Shown here: positions 13,853-22,674 of the stretch, piece by piece
Numbering within the stretch: position 1 is the stretch's first letter
Layout: each line of letters begins with the position of its first letter
From: Oceanithermus desulfurans
GTDB lineage: Bacteria > Deinococcota > Deinococci > Deinococcales > Marinithermaceae
Length of the DNA: 64,000 bases
Direction: 5' to 3'
Assembly (NCBI RefSeq): GCF_014201675.1
Contig: NZ_JACHEZ010000001.1
Coordinates: 124,001 to 188,000 of the forward strand
Position numbers and translations under genes: made by a program
Notes under the pieces: generated by a model
Seen by the model: only the letters and a program-made list of their open reading frames with translations
What the model was told of the DNA's origin: nothing
Database searches by the model: none

Positions 13853-15783
13853 TTCCCCAGCCGACGCACCTCGTCCAGCACTTCGGGGTTGACGAGGGCC
13901 GAGGTGTCGCCGGTGCTCTCGCCCAGGTAGGCGGCCTTGAGGAGGCGGCGCATCACCTTGGCGTTGCGGGTCTTGGGCAGGTCGCTGACGAAGTGGACCG
14001 CCGCGGGCTTCATCGGCTTGCCCAGCACCTCGGCCACCTTCTCCGCGATCTCGGCGGCCAGTTCTTCCGAGCCTTCGAACTCGGGGCGCAGCACCACGAA
14101 GAGCACCGGCACTTCGCCCTTGACCTCGTGGGGCACGCCCACCGCTCCGGCCTCCTGGACCGCCGGGTGGCGGATCGCCGCCGACTCGAGCTCCGCCGGG
14201 CCCACGCGCTTGCCCGCGATCTTGAGGGTGTCGTCGCTGCGGCCGAGGATGAACCAGTAGCCCTCCTCGTCCACCAGCGCCCAGTCGCCGTGGACCCAGA
14301 CGTCCTTGAAACGGCTCCAGTAGGTACGCTCGTAGCGCTCCGGGTCGTTCCAGAAGCCCTTGGTCATTCCCGGCCAGGGCGCGAGCACCGCCAGCTCACC
14401 CACCTGGCCCACCACCGGTTCTCCTTCGTCGTTTAGCACCGCTGCCTTGATGCCGGGGGCGGGGGTGTTGAACGAGGCCTCGGCGATGGGCTTGTAGACC
14501 GTGCAGCCGAGGATGCCGCCCGAGACCTCGGTGCCGCCGGAGTAGTTGACGATGGGGCAGCGACCGCCGCCCACGGTCTGGAAGAACCACTGGTAGGGCT
14601 CGGGGTTCCAGGGCTCGCCGGTGGAGCCGAGGACCCGCAGCGAGGAGAGGTCGTGCTTCTTCACCGGTTCCTCGCCGTAGGGGATGAGGGCGCGGATCAG
14701 GGTGGGGGAGATGCCCAGGTGGGTGATGCCGTGGCGCGCCACCATCTGCCACAGCCGGTCGGGGCCGGGGTAGTCGGGCGCGCCCTCGTAGAGGAAGACG
14801 GTGGAGCCGAGGAGCAGGCTGCCCAGGATGGCCCAGGGGCCCATCATCCAGCCCATGTCGGTGAACCAGAACATCAGCTCGCCGGGTCGCAGATCGAAGA
14901 GGTGGGCCATGTCCTGCGCCGCCTTGAGGGGAAAGCCGGCGTGGTAGTGGACCGTGCCCTTGGGCCGGCCGGTGGTGCCCGAGGTGTAGATGAGCATGAA
15001 GGGGTCCATGCTCCCCATCACCTCGGTGGGGGCGTCCGACGGCCGGCGGCCCACGGCCTCGTCCCACCAGAGGTCGCGACCCTCCTTCATGGGGTAGCCG
15101 CCGTCGACCCGCCGCACCACCAGCACCTTCTCCACGCTGGGGGCGCGCTCGAGCGCCTCGTCGGCCACGGGCTTCATGGGCACGACCCGGCCGCGCCGCA
15201 AAAAGCCGTCGGCGGTCACCAGCAGCCGGGCCCCGGCGTCGGCGAGGCGGGTGGCCGTGGCCTCGGCGCCGTAACCCGAGAAGATGGGGATGGCGATCGC
15301 GCCGATGCGCGCGGTGGCCAGGAAGGCCACCGCGGTCTCGGGCAGCATGGGCAGGAAGAGGCCCACGCGGTCGCCGCGGCCCACGCCCAGCTCGCGCAGG
15401 GCCGCCGCCGCCTGGGCCACCTGCTGGTCGAGCTCGCGGTAGGTGAGGCGCACCACCGCGCCGTTTTCGCCCTCCCAGATCAGCGCCAGCTGGCGCGCCC
15501 GCTCGCCGCGGGCATGGCGGGTGGTGGCGTTGTGGGCCAGGTTGAGCTTGCCGCCGGGGAACCACTCGGGCCACATCACCCCGCGGGAAAGGTCGACGTA
15601 GCGCTCGTAGGGCTCGAACCACTCGATCCCCATCAGCTCGAGCGTCGCCTTCCAGAAGGCGTCGGGGCGTTCGACGCTGAAGGCGTAGAGGGCGTCGTAG
15701 TCGGGAAGCTCGAGCCGCCGCATCAGGCGCTCGAGGTGGCTGCCGCGGGTGTAGGCTTCGCTGGGGGTCCAGACGGGCTTCAT
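13849..15783 (-). CDS. Acetyl-CoA synthetase-like AMP-forming acyl-CoA ligase
   Basis: 644-aa ANL-superfamily ligase that activates acetate or a related short acid to acyl-AMP and then acyl-CoA. Visible motifs: the ATP P-loop YTSGTTGRPKGTVHYH at about residues 265-280, the adenine region NYSGGTEVSGGIL, the hinge block VHGDWALVDEEGYWFILGRSDD with DTLKIAGKRVGPAELE, and the C-terminal lysine in LPKTRNAKVMRR, the site acetylated in Acs. Its long N-terminal domain (W-x-P-S, WFEPYERYVDLSRGVMWPEW) fits the Acs group. The ATG at 15783 follows GAGGAGG and overlaps the kinase stop (ATGA); a longer reading from a GTG upstream is not supported. Exact acid specificity is uncertain. Confidence 0.88.
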   Translation of the reverse strand: MKPVWTPSEAYTRGSHLERLMRRLELPDYDALYAFSVERPDAFWKATLELMGIEWFEPYERYVDLSRGVMWPEWFPGGKLNLAHNATTRHARGERARQLALIWEGENGAVVRLTYRELDQQVAQAAAALRELGVGRGDRVGLFLPMLPETAVAFLATARIGAIAIPIFSGYGAEATATRLADAGARLLVTADGFLRRGRVVPMKPVADEALERAPSVEKVLVVRRVDGGYPMKEGRDLWWDEAVGRRPSDAPTEVMGSMDPFMLIYTSGTTGRPKGTVHYHAGFPLKAAQDMAHLFDLRPGELMFWFTDMGWMMGPWAILGSLLLGSTVFLYEGAPDYPGPDRLWQMVARHGITHLGISPTLIRALIPYGEEPVKKHDLSSLRVLGSTGEPWNPEPYQWFFQTVGGGRCPIVNYSGGTEVSGGILGCTVYKPIAEASFNTPAPGIKAAVLNDEGEPVVGQVGELAVLAPWPGMTKGFWNDPERYERTYWSRFKDVWVHGDWALVDEEGYWFILGRSDDTLKIAGKRVGPAELESAAIRHPAVQEAGAVGVPHEVKGEVPVLFVVLRPEFEGSEELAAEIAEKVAEVLGKPMKPAAVHFVSDLPKTRNAKVMRRLLKAAYLGESTGDTSALVNPEVLDEVRRLGK

Positions 15784-16652
15784 CGCTTCTTCCTCCTCAA
15801 CCAACCGAGAAAACGGAACCCGCGCGGGTTCTTCTGGGGGCGTTCGGGGGCCGCTTCGACGGTGTAGTAGCCCCCGAGGGTGCGCCGCAGGCTCTCCAGA
15901 TGGGTGCGGCGGGCGGGGTCCTTGGCCAGCAGCCCGCGGATGCGCTGGACCAGCTTGGGGTGCAGGTCGAGCTCGCCGGGCAGGCGCGGCGGCGCCTTGG
16001 TGAGGTGGGCGGCCATCAGCGCCTCGTAGCTGTCGCCGTAGAAGGGGCGCTTGCCGGTGAGCAGCTCGTAGGCGAGGACGCCCAGCGAGTAGGCGTCCGA
16101 GGCGGGGGTGGCCGCGTGCCCCTGAAAGATCTCGGGTGCCATGTAAAAGGGGCTGCCGGCGCGTTCGAAGGGGTTGGGGTTGTCCTGGGTGCGGGCGACC
16201 CCGAAGTCGCCGAGCTTGGCGACCTTCCCGTACATGAAGACGTTGGCGGGCTTGATGTCCTGGTGAACGATGCCGCGCCCGTGGAGGTAGATCAGGGCTT
16301 CGAGCAGCTGCGTGAGCAGGTTCAGCGCCAGCTCCCGATCGAGCGGCCCCTGCCGCAGCAGGGTGTCGAGGGTGCCGTCGGGCATGTACTCGAGCGCCAC
16401 GAAGGCGCCCTCGCCGAACGGCTTGCCCGCGAGCCCGCGCAGCAGGTGGGGGTGCTTGAGGCCCATGGAGAGCCGCACCTCCTGAGCGAACATCTGCGCC
16501 AGGCGTTCGTCCTCGCGCACCTCCTTCCGGGGCAGCTTGAGGGCCACCTCGGTGCCGTCGGGGGCGCGGGCCAGGTAGACCTGCGCCGTCTTGCCGAGGC
16601 CGAGCAGCAGCTCGAGCCGGAAGTCCTCGCGGCGCAGGCTACGCAGGCTCAT
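15780..16652 (-). CDS. Serine/threonine protein kinase
   Basis: 290-aa Hanks-type kinase. It has a compact glycine loop (LGLGKTAQVYLARAPDG), catalytic Lys39 in EVALKLP, catalytic loop GIVHQDIKPANVF with Asp132 (HQD instead of the common HRD), DFGVAR metal loop, and APEIFQG activation-segment end with SDAYSLGVLAYELLTGKRPF. After the kinase domain (to about residue 258) there is a short basic tail and no transmembrane helix or PASTA domain, so it should be soluble. Gln in place of Arg in HRD hints at activation without activation-loop phosphorylation. The gene overlaps acs by 4 bp and lies 3 bp after the metallo-hydrolase gene, so these are co-expressed; Acs could be a substrate, which is conjecture. 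Confidence 0.88.
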   Translation of the reverse strand: MSLRSLRREDFRLELLLGLGKTAQVYLARAPDGTEVALKLPRKEVREDERLAQMFAQEVRLSMGLKHPHLLRGLAGKPFGEGAFVALEYMPDGTLDTLLRQGPLDRELALNLLTQLLEALIYLHGRGIVHQDIKPANVFMYGKVAKLGDFGVARTQDNPNPFERAGSPFYMAPEIFQGHAATPASDAYSLGVLAYELLTGKRPFYGDSYEALMAAHLTKAPPRLPGELDLHPKLVQRIRGLLAKDPARRTHLESLRRTLGGYYTVEAAPERPQKNPRGFRFLGWLRRKKR

Positions 16653-16655
16653 GGC

Positions 16656-17327
16656 CTAGACTTCGATCGCCTCTCCGGGTTTCAGGGCCGCGCCCTCGAC
16701 GCCGAGCGTGCGGGCGCGGGCGACGAAGGCCTCGCCGTCCTGCTCGATGACCGGGAAGGTGTTGTAGTGGATGGGCACGACCTTCTTGGGTTTCAGCAGC
16801 TCGAGCGCCGCGAGGGCGTCGTCGGGGCCCATGGTGAAGGTGTCGCCGATGGGCAGGAGGGCGAGGTCGAGGCCTTCTTCGCCGATGAGGCGCATGTCGC
16901 TGAAGAGCGCGGTGTCGCCGGCGTGGTAGATCTTCTTGCCGTCCAGCTCGACGACGACGCCCATGGGCATGCCGCCGTAGCTGCCGTCGGGGAACGAACT
17001 CGAATGCCAGGCGGGGTAGAACTTGAGCGAGCCGCCGGGGAAGGCGTAGCGCCCGCCGATGTTCATGGCGAAGGCCTGGGCGCCGTGCTTTTCGGCGTAG
17101 ACGGCGATCTCGTAGGTCGAGACCACGGTCGCGCCCTTGCCGGCCAGGGCCAGGGTGTCGCCCCAGTGGTCGCCGTGGGCGTGGGTGAGGACGACCAGGT
17201 CCGCCCGAACCGCCTCCGGTCCCACGGTGGCCACGGGGTTGCCGGTGAGGAAGGGGTCGATCACCAGCGTGGTCTCCCGACCCTCCAGCAGAACCGCAGC
17301 ATGTCCCAGGAACGTGACTTTGGCCAT
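16656..17327 (-). CDS. UPF0173-type metal-dependent hydrolase (metallo-beta-lactamase fold)
   Basis: 223-aa cytosolic metallo-hydrolase. The metal motif LTHAHGDHWGDT (HxHxDH) is at about residues 50-61; IYHAGDTALFSDM provides the His/Asp pair of the second half, and the C-terminal VVPIHYNTFPVIEQD supplies the last His. This is the small UPF0173 (YtkL-like) family of unknown substrate. The ATG at 17327 follows AAGGAGG at 9-nt spacing; a TTG 6 nt upstream would be too close. A TAGACT box at 17368-17373 inside the previous gene's end could give it a promoter of its own. Confidence 0.88.
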   Translation of the reverse strand: MAKVTFLGHAAVLLEGRETTLVIDPFLTGNPVATVGPEAVRADLVVLTHAHGDHWGDTLALAGKGATVVSTYEIAVYAEKHGAQAFAMNIGGRYAFPGGSLKFYPAWHSSSFPDGSYGGMPMGVVVELDGKKIYHAGDTALFSDMRLIGEEGLDLALLPIGDTFTMGPDDALAALELLKPKKVVPIHYNTFPVIEQDGEAFVARARTLGVEGAALKPGEAIEV

Positions 17328-17365
17328 GTGCAAGCCCTCCTTTCCGAGCGCTTCTTATGCTTTTC

Positions 17366-17830
17366 TCAGTCTAACAAACCGCCGTGCGCGCCGCTGTTTA
17401 CGTCCGTGAGGGTGCGTTCGAGGGTGCGCGCGAAGGCGGCCTCGGCCATCTTCTTGAAGGCGCGGCCGCCCCATTTTTCCCCCTCGGGCAGGCGCACCCG
17501 CAGGCGCACCCGGGCCCGGTAGCAGACCCGCGAACCCTCGCGGCGGGCCTGCCCCGAAAGCTCGGCGGCGAGGTCGTCGGCGCCGGGGTCGAGGGCCTCC
17601 AGCTCGGCGACGTCGTTTCGGGTCGAAAAGCGCGCCCGGAAGGGGAAGCGCACCTCGCCCAACAGCGCGAAGGGGGCGACGAGCGCGCCCCGCAGCTCGT
17701 CCCCCGAAAGCTCGAGGTCGCGGAAGACCGCCAGCCGCCCCAGCGCCTCCTGCGGGCGCTCCAGCAGCGCCTGCGCGGCCGCAGGGTCGGCGGCGGCGAG
17801 GCAGAAGGCGACGTCGCGCTCGAGCTCCAT
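17366..17830 (-). CDS. DUF3809-like Deinococcus-Thermus protein
   Basis: 154-aa soluble protein. The pattern ELERDVAFCLAAADPAAAQA, then GALVAPFALLGEVRFPFRA, VRLRVRLPEGEKWGGRAFKKMAEAAF resembles the DUF3809 family, which as far as I know is restricted to Deinococcus-Thermus; the fold may be SRPBCC/START-like given the alternating strands and long C-terminal helix. No function is known. It is 3 bp downstream of the 82-aa gene and in the same operon as the rRNA methylase. Confidence 0.6.
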   Translation of the reverse strand: MELERDVAFCLAAADPAAAQALLERPQEALGRLAVFRDLELSGDELRGALVAPFALLGEVRFPFRARFSTRNDVAELEALDPGADDLAAELSGQARREGSRVCYRARVRLRVRLPEGEKWGGRAFKKMAEAAFARTLERTLTDVNSGAHGGLLD

Positions 17831-17833
17831 CGC

Positions 17834-18082
17834 CTACTCCACCCACTCCACCCGAACCCGGCCTTCCTTGACCAGCTCCTCGATCTTGCGTTCGCCGAGG
17901 TTGCGCAGGGTGGGGAGCTCGTTGAACCGCGGGGTGTTCGAGGCCAGCCCCACGCGCACGATCAGCACGTCCTCGGCCTCGTTGGTGCCGATGCGCCAGA
18001 CCAGGTACTCCCCCAGCTCGCCCAACCGGCGTTGGAGTTCGTCGGGCAGCGCCTCGGCCCGGGACTCTTCGCGTTCGCTCAC
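17834..18082 (-). CDS. Small conserved protein, DUF3248-like
   Basis: 82-aa acidic protein: [20 protein letters not shown], then [20 protein letters not shown] and [19 protein letters not shown]. It resembles the small DUF3248 family of Thermus and Deinococcus; the assignment is from memory and only moderate. The start overlaps the stop of the upstream methylase gene by 4 bp, indicating translational coupling. Confidence 0.55.
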   Translation of the reverse strand: MSEREESRAEALPDELQRRLGELGEYLVWRIGTNEAEDVLIVRVGLASNTPRFNELPTLRNLGERKIEELVKEGRVRVEWVE

Positions 18083-19248
18083 TCGAGTACCTCCATCAAG
18101 GCCAGCTTAAGGTACCGGGTCTCGGGAACGGTGAGCAAGACGGGGTGGTCCCATCCCTGCCCGCGCGATTCGCGCACGCGCACGACCCGGTGCGCGTCGG
18201 CGGCGGCCGAGGCCAGCATGGCGTAGAAGTCGGCCTCGGACACGTGGTGGCTGCAGGAGGCCGTGACCAGCAGCCCGCCCGGCTTCAGTAGCTTCAGCGC
18301 CCGCAGGTTCACTTCCTTGTACGCCGCCAGCGCGCGTTCCCGGTCCGCCTTGCGGGCCGCGAAGGCGGGCGGATCGAGGACGATCACGTCGTAGCGCTCC
18401 CCCGCGCGCTGGCGTTCGCGCAGCAGGTCGAAGGCGTTGGCCTCGGTGAAGCGCAGGTTCCCGAGTCCGTTCAAAGCCGCGTTCTCCCGCGCCGCCTCCA
18501 GCGCCGCGGCGGAGCTGTCCACCGCCTCCACCTCGGCGACGTGGCGCGCCATGTGCAGCGCGAAGAGCCCCTGGTAGGCGAAGACGTCCAGAGCCCGGGC
18601 GTAGCCGCGGCCCTCCAGGTAGTCCTCGAGGCGCAGGCGGTTGTCGCGCTGGTCCAGAAAGGCCCCGGTCTTCTGCCCTCCTTGAAGGCGGACGCGGTAG
18701 CGCACGGTGCCTTCGCGCACCTCCACCGCGTCGGGCACCCGCCCGGCGAGGGTGCGCACGTAGCGCTCCAGGCCCTCGCGCTCGCGCAGCGGCGCGTCGT
18801 GCTTGGCCAGGAGGCCTTCCGGTTCCAGGGCCGCCTCGAGCCGCAGCGTCAGCTCGCCCAGGAGCGGTTCCCAGGCGGCGGCGTGGGCCTGCAGCACCAG
18901 GTGGCGGGCGTAGCTGTCGACCACCAGCCCCGGCAGCAGGTCGCCCTCGGCGTGCACCAGGCGGAAACCCCCGTGGGGCTCGGCCCGGTAGGCCGGCATC
19001 CGGAAGGCCAGGGCGCGCTCGAGGTTGGCCCACAGGGCCGCCAGCGGGTCGTCGGTGGGCCCGAAGTGGAAGACGCGGACCTGGATCAGGGAACGGGGGC
19101 TGGTCAGGGCCCAGCCCAAGAGCCCCCGGGGTCCGTAGACGGGGTGGATGCCGGGGGTGTCGGGGAGGCTTTGCACGTCGCTCTGCCAGACCCAGGGGTG
19201 GCGGGCGAGGACGCGGGCGGCGCCGCGGGGCGAGAGTACGACCTTCAC
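18079..19248 (-). CDS. rlmO: 23S rRNA m5C methyltransferase, RlmO/RlmI family
   Basis: 389-aa SAM-dependent methylase. An N-terminal PUA-like RNA-binding domain (residues about 1-70, [20 protein letters not shown]), a central domain with [20 protein letters not shown], then a Rossmann methylase with [31 protein letters not shown] (SAM site), [15 protein letters not shown] (motif IV) and the catalytic-Cys motif [17 protein letters not shown]. Thermus RlmO makes m5C1942 in 23S rRNA; E. coli RlmI modifies 1962. I prefer the GTG at 19248 ([17 protein letters not shown]) over the upstream ATG at 19260, because a TATGCT box ends 7 nt before it and family members start at this point. First gene of a minus-strand operon. 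Confidence 0.88.
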   Translation of the reverse strand: MKVVLSPRGAARVLARHPWVWQSDVQSLPDTPGIHPVYGPRGLLGWALTSPRSLIQVRVFHFGPTDDPLAALWANLERALAFRMPAYRAEPHGGFRLVHAEGDLLPGLVVDSYARHLVLQAHAAAWEPLLGELTLRLEAALEPEGLLAKHDAPLREREGLERYVRTLAGRVPDAVEVREGTVRYRVRLQGGQKTGAFLDQRDNRLRLEDYLEGRGYARALDVFAYQGLFALHMARHVAEVEAVDSSAAALEAARENAALNGLGNLRFTEANAFDLLRERQRAGERYDVIVLDPPAFAARKADRERALAAYKEVNLRALKLLKPGGLLVTASCSHHVSEADFYAMLASAAADAHRVVRVRESRGQGWDHPVLLTVPETRYLKLALMEVLE

Positions 19249-19255
19249 GGCATCG

Positions 19256-19261
19256 AGCATA
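19256..19261 (-). promoter_or_regulatory. -10 box TATGCT of the rlmO operon
   Basis: TATGCT ends 7 nt before the GTG at 19248 on the minus strand; no ribosome binding site is present. It overlaps the alternative ATG at 19260, which argues for the shorter protein. Confidence 0.45.
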
Positions 19262-19321
19262 CACGCGCCGGAGGGCTGGCGTATGATGGTAGACGTTGGT
19301 TCGCCCCCTGACGGGCGCGCG

Positions 19322-19350
19322 TTGACACCTCAGGGGGCCTGGGGTATTAT
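19322..19350 (+). promoter_or_regulatory. Strong sigma-A promoter of the V-ATPase operon
   Basis: TTGACA at 19322-19327 and TATTAT at 19345-19350 are spaced by exactly 17 bp, the best promoter in the window. The leader of about 50 nt carries a small hairpin (GCGTC-GCA-GACGC, 19361-19373) and ends with AAGGAGG before the first ATG. Confidence 0.85.
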
Positions 19351-19410
19351 GCGCCGGGACGCGTCGCAGACGCGAGTTTAGCCGTGTTTCGCGGGGTATA
19401 AGGAGGCGGT

Positions 19411-19725
19411 ATGCAAGGCCTAGGACTGGTAAAGAGTCTCGCCGAGCGTGAGCGCGAGTTGGCGCAAAAACTCGAGGAGGCGCAGAAGACCGCAGAGGCC
19501 AAACTGGCCGAAGCCCGGGCGGAAGCCGAACGCATCCTCAGGCAGGCCGAAGAGGAAGTCGAACGGCTCGCCGCCGAATACAGCGAACAAATCGAATCCG
19601 AAGTGCGGCGGATCGAGGAAGAGGCCCGCCGCAAGGCCGAGGCGGAGGCGCAGAAGGTCAAGGCGGCCGCTGAAGGCAAGCTCAAAGGGGCCGTGGACGC
19701 GGTCCTCGAGGAGGTCCTTCCGTGA
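19411..19725 (+). CDS. atpG: V/A-type ATPase subunit G (peripheral stalk)
   Basis: 104-aa protein that is almost entirely a charged coiled coil (LAERERELAQKLEEAQKTAE onward, rich in A, E, K, R). In the Thermus enzyme, subunit G pairs with E to form the two peripheral stalks linking V1 to subunit I of the membrane sector. Length and position as first gene of the operon match. The ATG follows AAGGAGGCGGT. Its stop overlaps the start of the next gene (GTGA). Confidence 0.88.
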   Translation: MQGLGLVKSLAERERELAQKLEEAQKTAEAKLAEARAEAERILRQAEEEVERLAAEYSEQIESEVRRIEEEARRKAEAEAQKVKAAAEGKLKGAVDAVLEEVLP

Positions 19726-21695
19726 TCGCACCCATGGAGAAGCTGATCGTCGCCGGTCCCAAGCGCCGGGTGCACGAGCTTCTCGGGGAGCTGCAGCGCA
19801 TCGGGGTGGTGCAGATCGACGCGCTCCGCACCGAAGAGCTGCCGGAGTACGCCTACAGTCCCGAGGAAGAGGACGCGGCCAAGCGCTGGCAGCGCGTGGT
19901 CCAGGGGGCGGAGCACGCCCTCGCGCTGCTCGGCTCGGCGCCGGAGGCCACCCGCCCCTTCGAAGGGGGGCTGGCCGCGGCCGAATCGGAGCTCGAGCCC
20001 CTGGTTCACCGCGCCGACGTGCTCACGCGCGAAGCCGAGAAGCTGCGTGAAGAGATCGACCTCATCGACCTCTACCAGCAGCCCGTAGAGACGCTGGCCG
20101 AGATGGCCCACGGCCTCGACACCAGCCGCTGGCTGGCGGTGCTGCCCTTCCTGCTCGAGAAGGAGGCCGAGCTGGAAGTGGCCGCCGAGGCCCTCGGCGA
20201 GGCGCTGGAGGACCGCTACCTGCTCGCCCACCAGCCGCTCGACGGCCGGGTGGCGGCGCTTGCCGTCGTTCTCCAGGGCGACCTGGAGACGGCGCGGGGC
20301 GCGCTTTCCCGCAAGGGCATCGGCGAGCTGCGCCTGACCGGGCCGTTCGCCGGCCTCTCGCTCGGCGAGGCGCGGGTGCGCATGCGCGAACGCGCCAAGC
20401 TGGCGCCTGAAGAGCTGGAAAACGTGCACTCGGCGCTGACCCGGCTGCGCAAGGAGGCGGAGGCCCCGCTGCGTTCGCTCTGGACCCGGGCGATGGACGA
20501 GGCCGCGCGCCTGCGCGCGCTGCTCGACATCGCCGCCGGCCGCTTCGGCTTTGCGCTCTTCGGCTGGATCCCCGCGCGGCTCAAAGGCAAGGTGGAAGAG
20601 GCGCTCGCGGCCCACAAGGAGCACGTCGTCTACACCCTCGAGCCCGCCGACGAGCACCACGAGGCCGACCGGGTGCCGGTCACGCTCGAGAACGGCCCCA
20701 TGGTCAAGCCCTTCCAGATGCTCATCGAGTTCCTGAACATCCCCAAGTACGGCACCTGGGACCCGACCTGGGTCGTGGCCGTCTTCTTCCCCTTCTGGTT
20801 CGGGATGATCGTGGGCGACCTGGGCTACGCCCTGCTCTTCATGCTGATCGCGCGGCTGCTCTCCGGGCTGGTCAAGCAGAAGAAGCCGCTCGTCATCGAG
20901 TTCTTCGGCATCCACATGAAGCCCCCGGTCGTCAAGGACCTGGTCTTCGTCCTCAACGCCATGATCTTCTGGACCGTCGTCTGGGGCTTCGTCTACGGCG
21001 AGTTCTTCGGTAACTTCCTCGAGCACCTGGGCGTCTTCTACGTCCCCGGGCACGGGTCGGGGCTGATCCCCATCGCCATCCCCAGGGCCGACACCGCGGC
21101 GACGGCCACGATGATGATCCTGATCGCCATCGCCTTCGGCGTCTTCCAGGTCTTCCACGGCCTGGGCGTGCGCGCCTGGCTGAGCCTGCGCCACGGCCAC
21201 ATGAAGCACTTCTGGGAGGCCACGGGCTACCTGGGCGGGCTGGTGGGCCTGATCGTCTTCGCCTACACCTTCCTTACCGGCGCCAGCGGCGGCTACAACC
21301 TGGTCATGTACGCCGGCTTCGCCGTCTTCCTGCTGGGCATCGTGATGTCGCGGGTGGTCCTGATGATCGCCGAGCTGCCCACCCAGGGCGGGCACATCCT
21401 CAGCTACATCCGTATCTACGCCGTCGGCGTGGCCGGGGCGATCATGGCCAACCTGGCCACCGACCTGGGCTTCTCGCTGGCGGAGAAGCTGGGGATCCTC
21501 GGGGTCCTGGTCGGCCTGGTCGTGGGTCTGCTGACGCACCTCACCATCCTGGCGCTGACGATGATGGGGCACATCCTGCAGCCCATCCGTTTGGTTTGGG
21601 TCGAGTTCTTCACCAAGTTCGGTTTCTACGAGGAGTCGGGGCGGCCGTACCGCCCGTTCAAGTCCGTCCGTAACGATGCAGGCACTGCATCTTAG
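19722..21695 (+). CDS. atpI: V/A-type ATPase subunit I
   Basis: 657-aa membrane subunit, homologue of eukaryotic subunit a, forming the ion half-channels against the L ring. The N-terminal half (about residues 1-330) is a soluble coiled-coil/globular arm that binds the E/G stalks. The C-terminal half has about 7-8 membrane helices, starting at TWVVAVFFPFWFGMIVGDLGYALLF and ending with LVGLVVGLLTHLTILALTMMGH. The conserved arginine needed for proton transfer should lie in the penultimate helices (AELPTQGGHILSYIRIYAVG). The start is GTG 19722 overlapping the previous stop; the ATG at 19734 is an alternative. Confidence 0.92.
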   Translation: MIAPMEKLIVAGPKRRVHELLGELQRIGVVQIDALRTEELPEYAYSPEEEDAAKRWQRVVQGAEHALALLGSAPEATRPFEGGLAAAESELEPLVHRADVLTREAEKLREEIDLIDLYQQPVETLAEMAHGLDTSRWLAVLPFLLEKEAELEVAAEALGEALEDRYLLAHQPLDGRVAALAVVLQGDLETARGALSRKGIGELRLTGPFAGLSLGEARVRMRERAKLAPEELENVHSALTRLRKEAEAPLRSLWTRAMDEAARLRALLDIAAGRFGFALFGWIPARLKGKVEEALAAHKEHVVYTLEPADEHHEADRVPVTLENGPMVKPFQMLIEFLNIPKYGTWDPTWVVAVFFPFWFGMIVGDLGYALLFMLIARLLSGLVKQKKPLVIEFFGIHMKPPVVKDLVFVLNAMIFWTVVWGFVYGEFFGNFLEHLGVFYVPGHGSGLIPIAIPRADTAATATMMILIAIAFGVFQVFHGLGVRAWLSLRHGHMKHFWEATGYLGGLVGLIVFAYTFLTGASGGYNLVMYAGFAVFLLGIVMSRVVLMIAELPTQGGHILSYIRIYAVGVAGAIMANLATDLGFSLAEKLGILGVLVGLVVGLLTHLTILALTMMGHILQPIRLVWVEFFTKFGFYEESGRPYRPFKSVRNDAGTAS

Positions 21696-21728
21696 GGAGC
21701 AAGAGAGAAGGGTAGTGGAGGTTACATC

Positions 21729-22031
21729 ATGAAGAAAGTTCTAACTGCACTGGGGATGATGGTTCTGGGCGCTCTGGCGATGGCTGCGGAGAACACCGCC
21801 GGCGGTGACGGCGGCGTCAGCAGGGGTCTGATCGGCCTGGGTATCGGCCTCGCGGTCGGCCTGGGCGCGCTCGGCACCGGCGTGGCGCAGGCGCGCATCG
21901 GTGCGGCGGGCGTCGGAGCCGTGGCCGAGAAGCCGGGGATGTTCGGTACCGCGCTGATCTTCCTGCTGCTGCCGGAAACCCTTGTCATCTTCGGTCTCGT
22001 GATCGCGTTCATCTTGCTCGGCAGGCTCTAG
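21729..22031 (+). CDS. atpK: V/A-type ATPase proteolipid subunit L (K)
   Basis: 100-aa proteolipid. An N-terminal cleavable-looking hydrophobic segment (VLTALGMMVLGALAMAAE) precedes a two-helix hairpin: GLIGLGIGLAVGLGALGTGVAQARIGAAG and ALIFLLLPETLVIFGLVIAFILL. The ion-carrying glutamate is in LLLPETLVIF. Twelve copies form the rotor ring in Thermus. A GTGGAGG site precedes the ATG, and a strong hairpin follows the gene. Confidence 0.92.
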   Translation: MKKVLTALGMMVLGALAMAAENTAGGDGGVSRGLIGLGIGLAVGLGALGTGVAQARIGAAGVGAVAEKPGMFGTALIFLLLPETLVIFGLVIAFILLGRL

Positions 22032-22048
22032 AGCGGTGCATAACGGCT

Positions 22049-22079
22049 TCGCCCGCGCCGTACGCGGCGTCGGGCGAAC
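22049..22079 (+). promoter_or_regulatory. Intercistronic stem-loop after the proteolipid gene
   Basis: TTCGCCCG / CGGGCGAA 8-bp outer stem with an inner CGCCG-TACG-CGGCG hairpin. It lacks a T-tract and the operon continues, so it probably acts as an mRNA-stabilising or partial-termination element that raises L expression relative to the downstream subunits. Confidence 0.5.
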
Positions 22080-22097
22080 CGTCACGGGAGGCGGTGC

Positions 22098-22664
22098 ATG
22101 TCTAAACTAGAAACGATCCTCCAGGAGGAGGTGCTGGCCGAGATCCAGCAGCTGATGGCCAAGGCCGAGGAAGAGGCGGCGGCGATCGTCGCCGAGGCCA
22201 AGGAGAAGGCCGAGGCGCTGGTGGCGGCGCAGCAGCGCAAGCTCGAGGCGCGCAAACAGGCCGAGCTGCACCGCGCCGAGAGCGCGGCGGAGCTGGCGGT
22301 CACCACCGCCCGCGTCGAAGCCAAGGGTGAGGTCATCGCCACGATCTACCGTGAGGTGCAGGGCCGCCTCGAGGCGCTTCCCCAGAACCCCGAGTACCCG
22401 ACCCTGCTCGAGCGCCTGGCCGAGGAGGCCGTGGCCGCGGTGGGCGAGGCCGAGGCCATCGTCGTCCACCCCGACGACGTTCCCCGGCTCAAGGGCTGGG
22501 CCGAGGGCAAGGGGCTGGCGGTGCAGGCCGACGACGCGGTGCGCCTTGGCGTCGTGGCCGTGGCCAAGGGCGGCAAGACCCGGGTGGCGAACACGCTGCC
22601 CGATCGGCTGGAGCGTGCGTGGGAGGTTCTTTCCGCCAAGGTCTCGCAGGTTCTGTGGGCATGA
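22098..22664 (+). CDS. atpE: V/A-type ATPase subunit E
   Basis: 188-aa peripheral-stalk subunit. The N-terminal half is an alanine/glutamate-rich coiled coil (EIQQLMAKAEEEAAAIVAEA) that pairs with subunit G; the C-terminal globular half (from about residue 105, PEYPTLLERLAEEAVAAVGE) contacts the A3B3 head. Order and size agree with Thermus. The start follows CGGGAGGCGG. A 10-bp gap separates it from the next gene. Confidence 0.9.
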   Translation: MSKLETILQEEVLAEIQQLMAKAEEEAAAIVAEAKEKAEALVAAQQRKLEARKQAELHRAESAAELAVTTARVEAKGEVIATIYREVQGRLEALPQNPEYPTLLERLAEEAVAAVGEAEAIVVHPDDVPRLKGWAEGKGLAVQADDAVRLGVVAVAKGGKTRVANTLPDRLERAWEVLSAKVSQVLWA

Positions 22665-22674
22665 GGAGGTCCCG

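Noticed and set aside
15784-15804. Upstream GTG start for the acyl-CoA ligase
   Set aside because: The extra residues (VEEEEA) are just the translated GAGGAGG ribosome site; the ATG at 15783 has correct spacing and overlaps the kinase stop.
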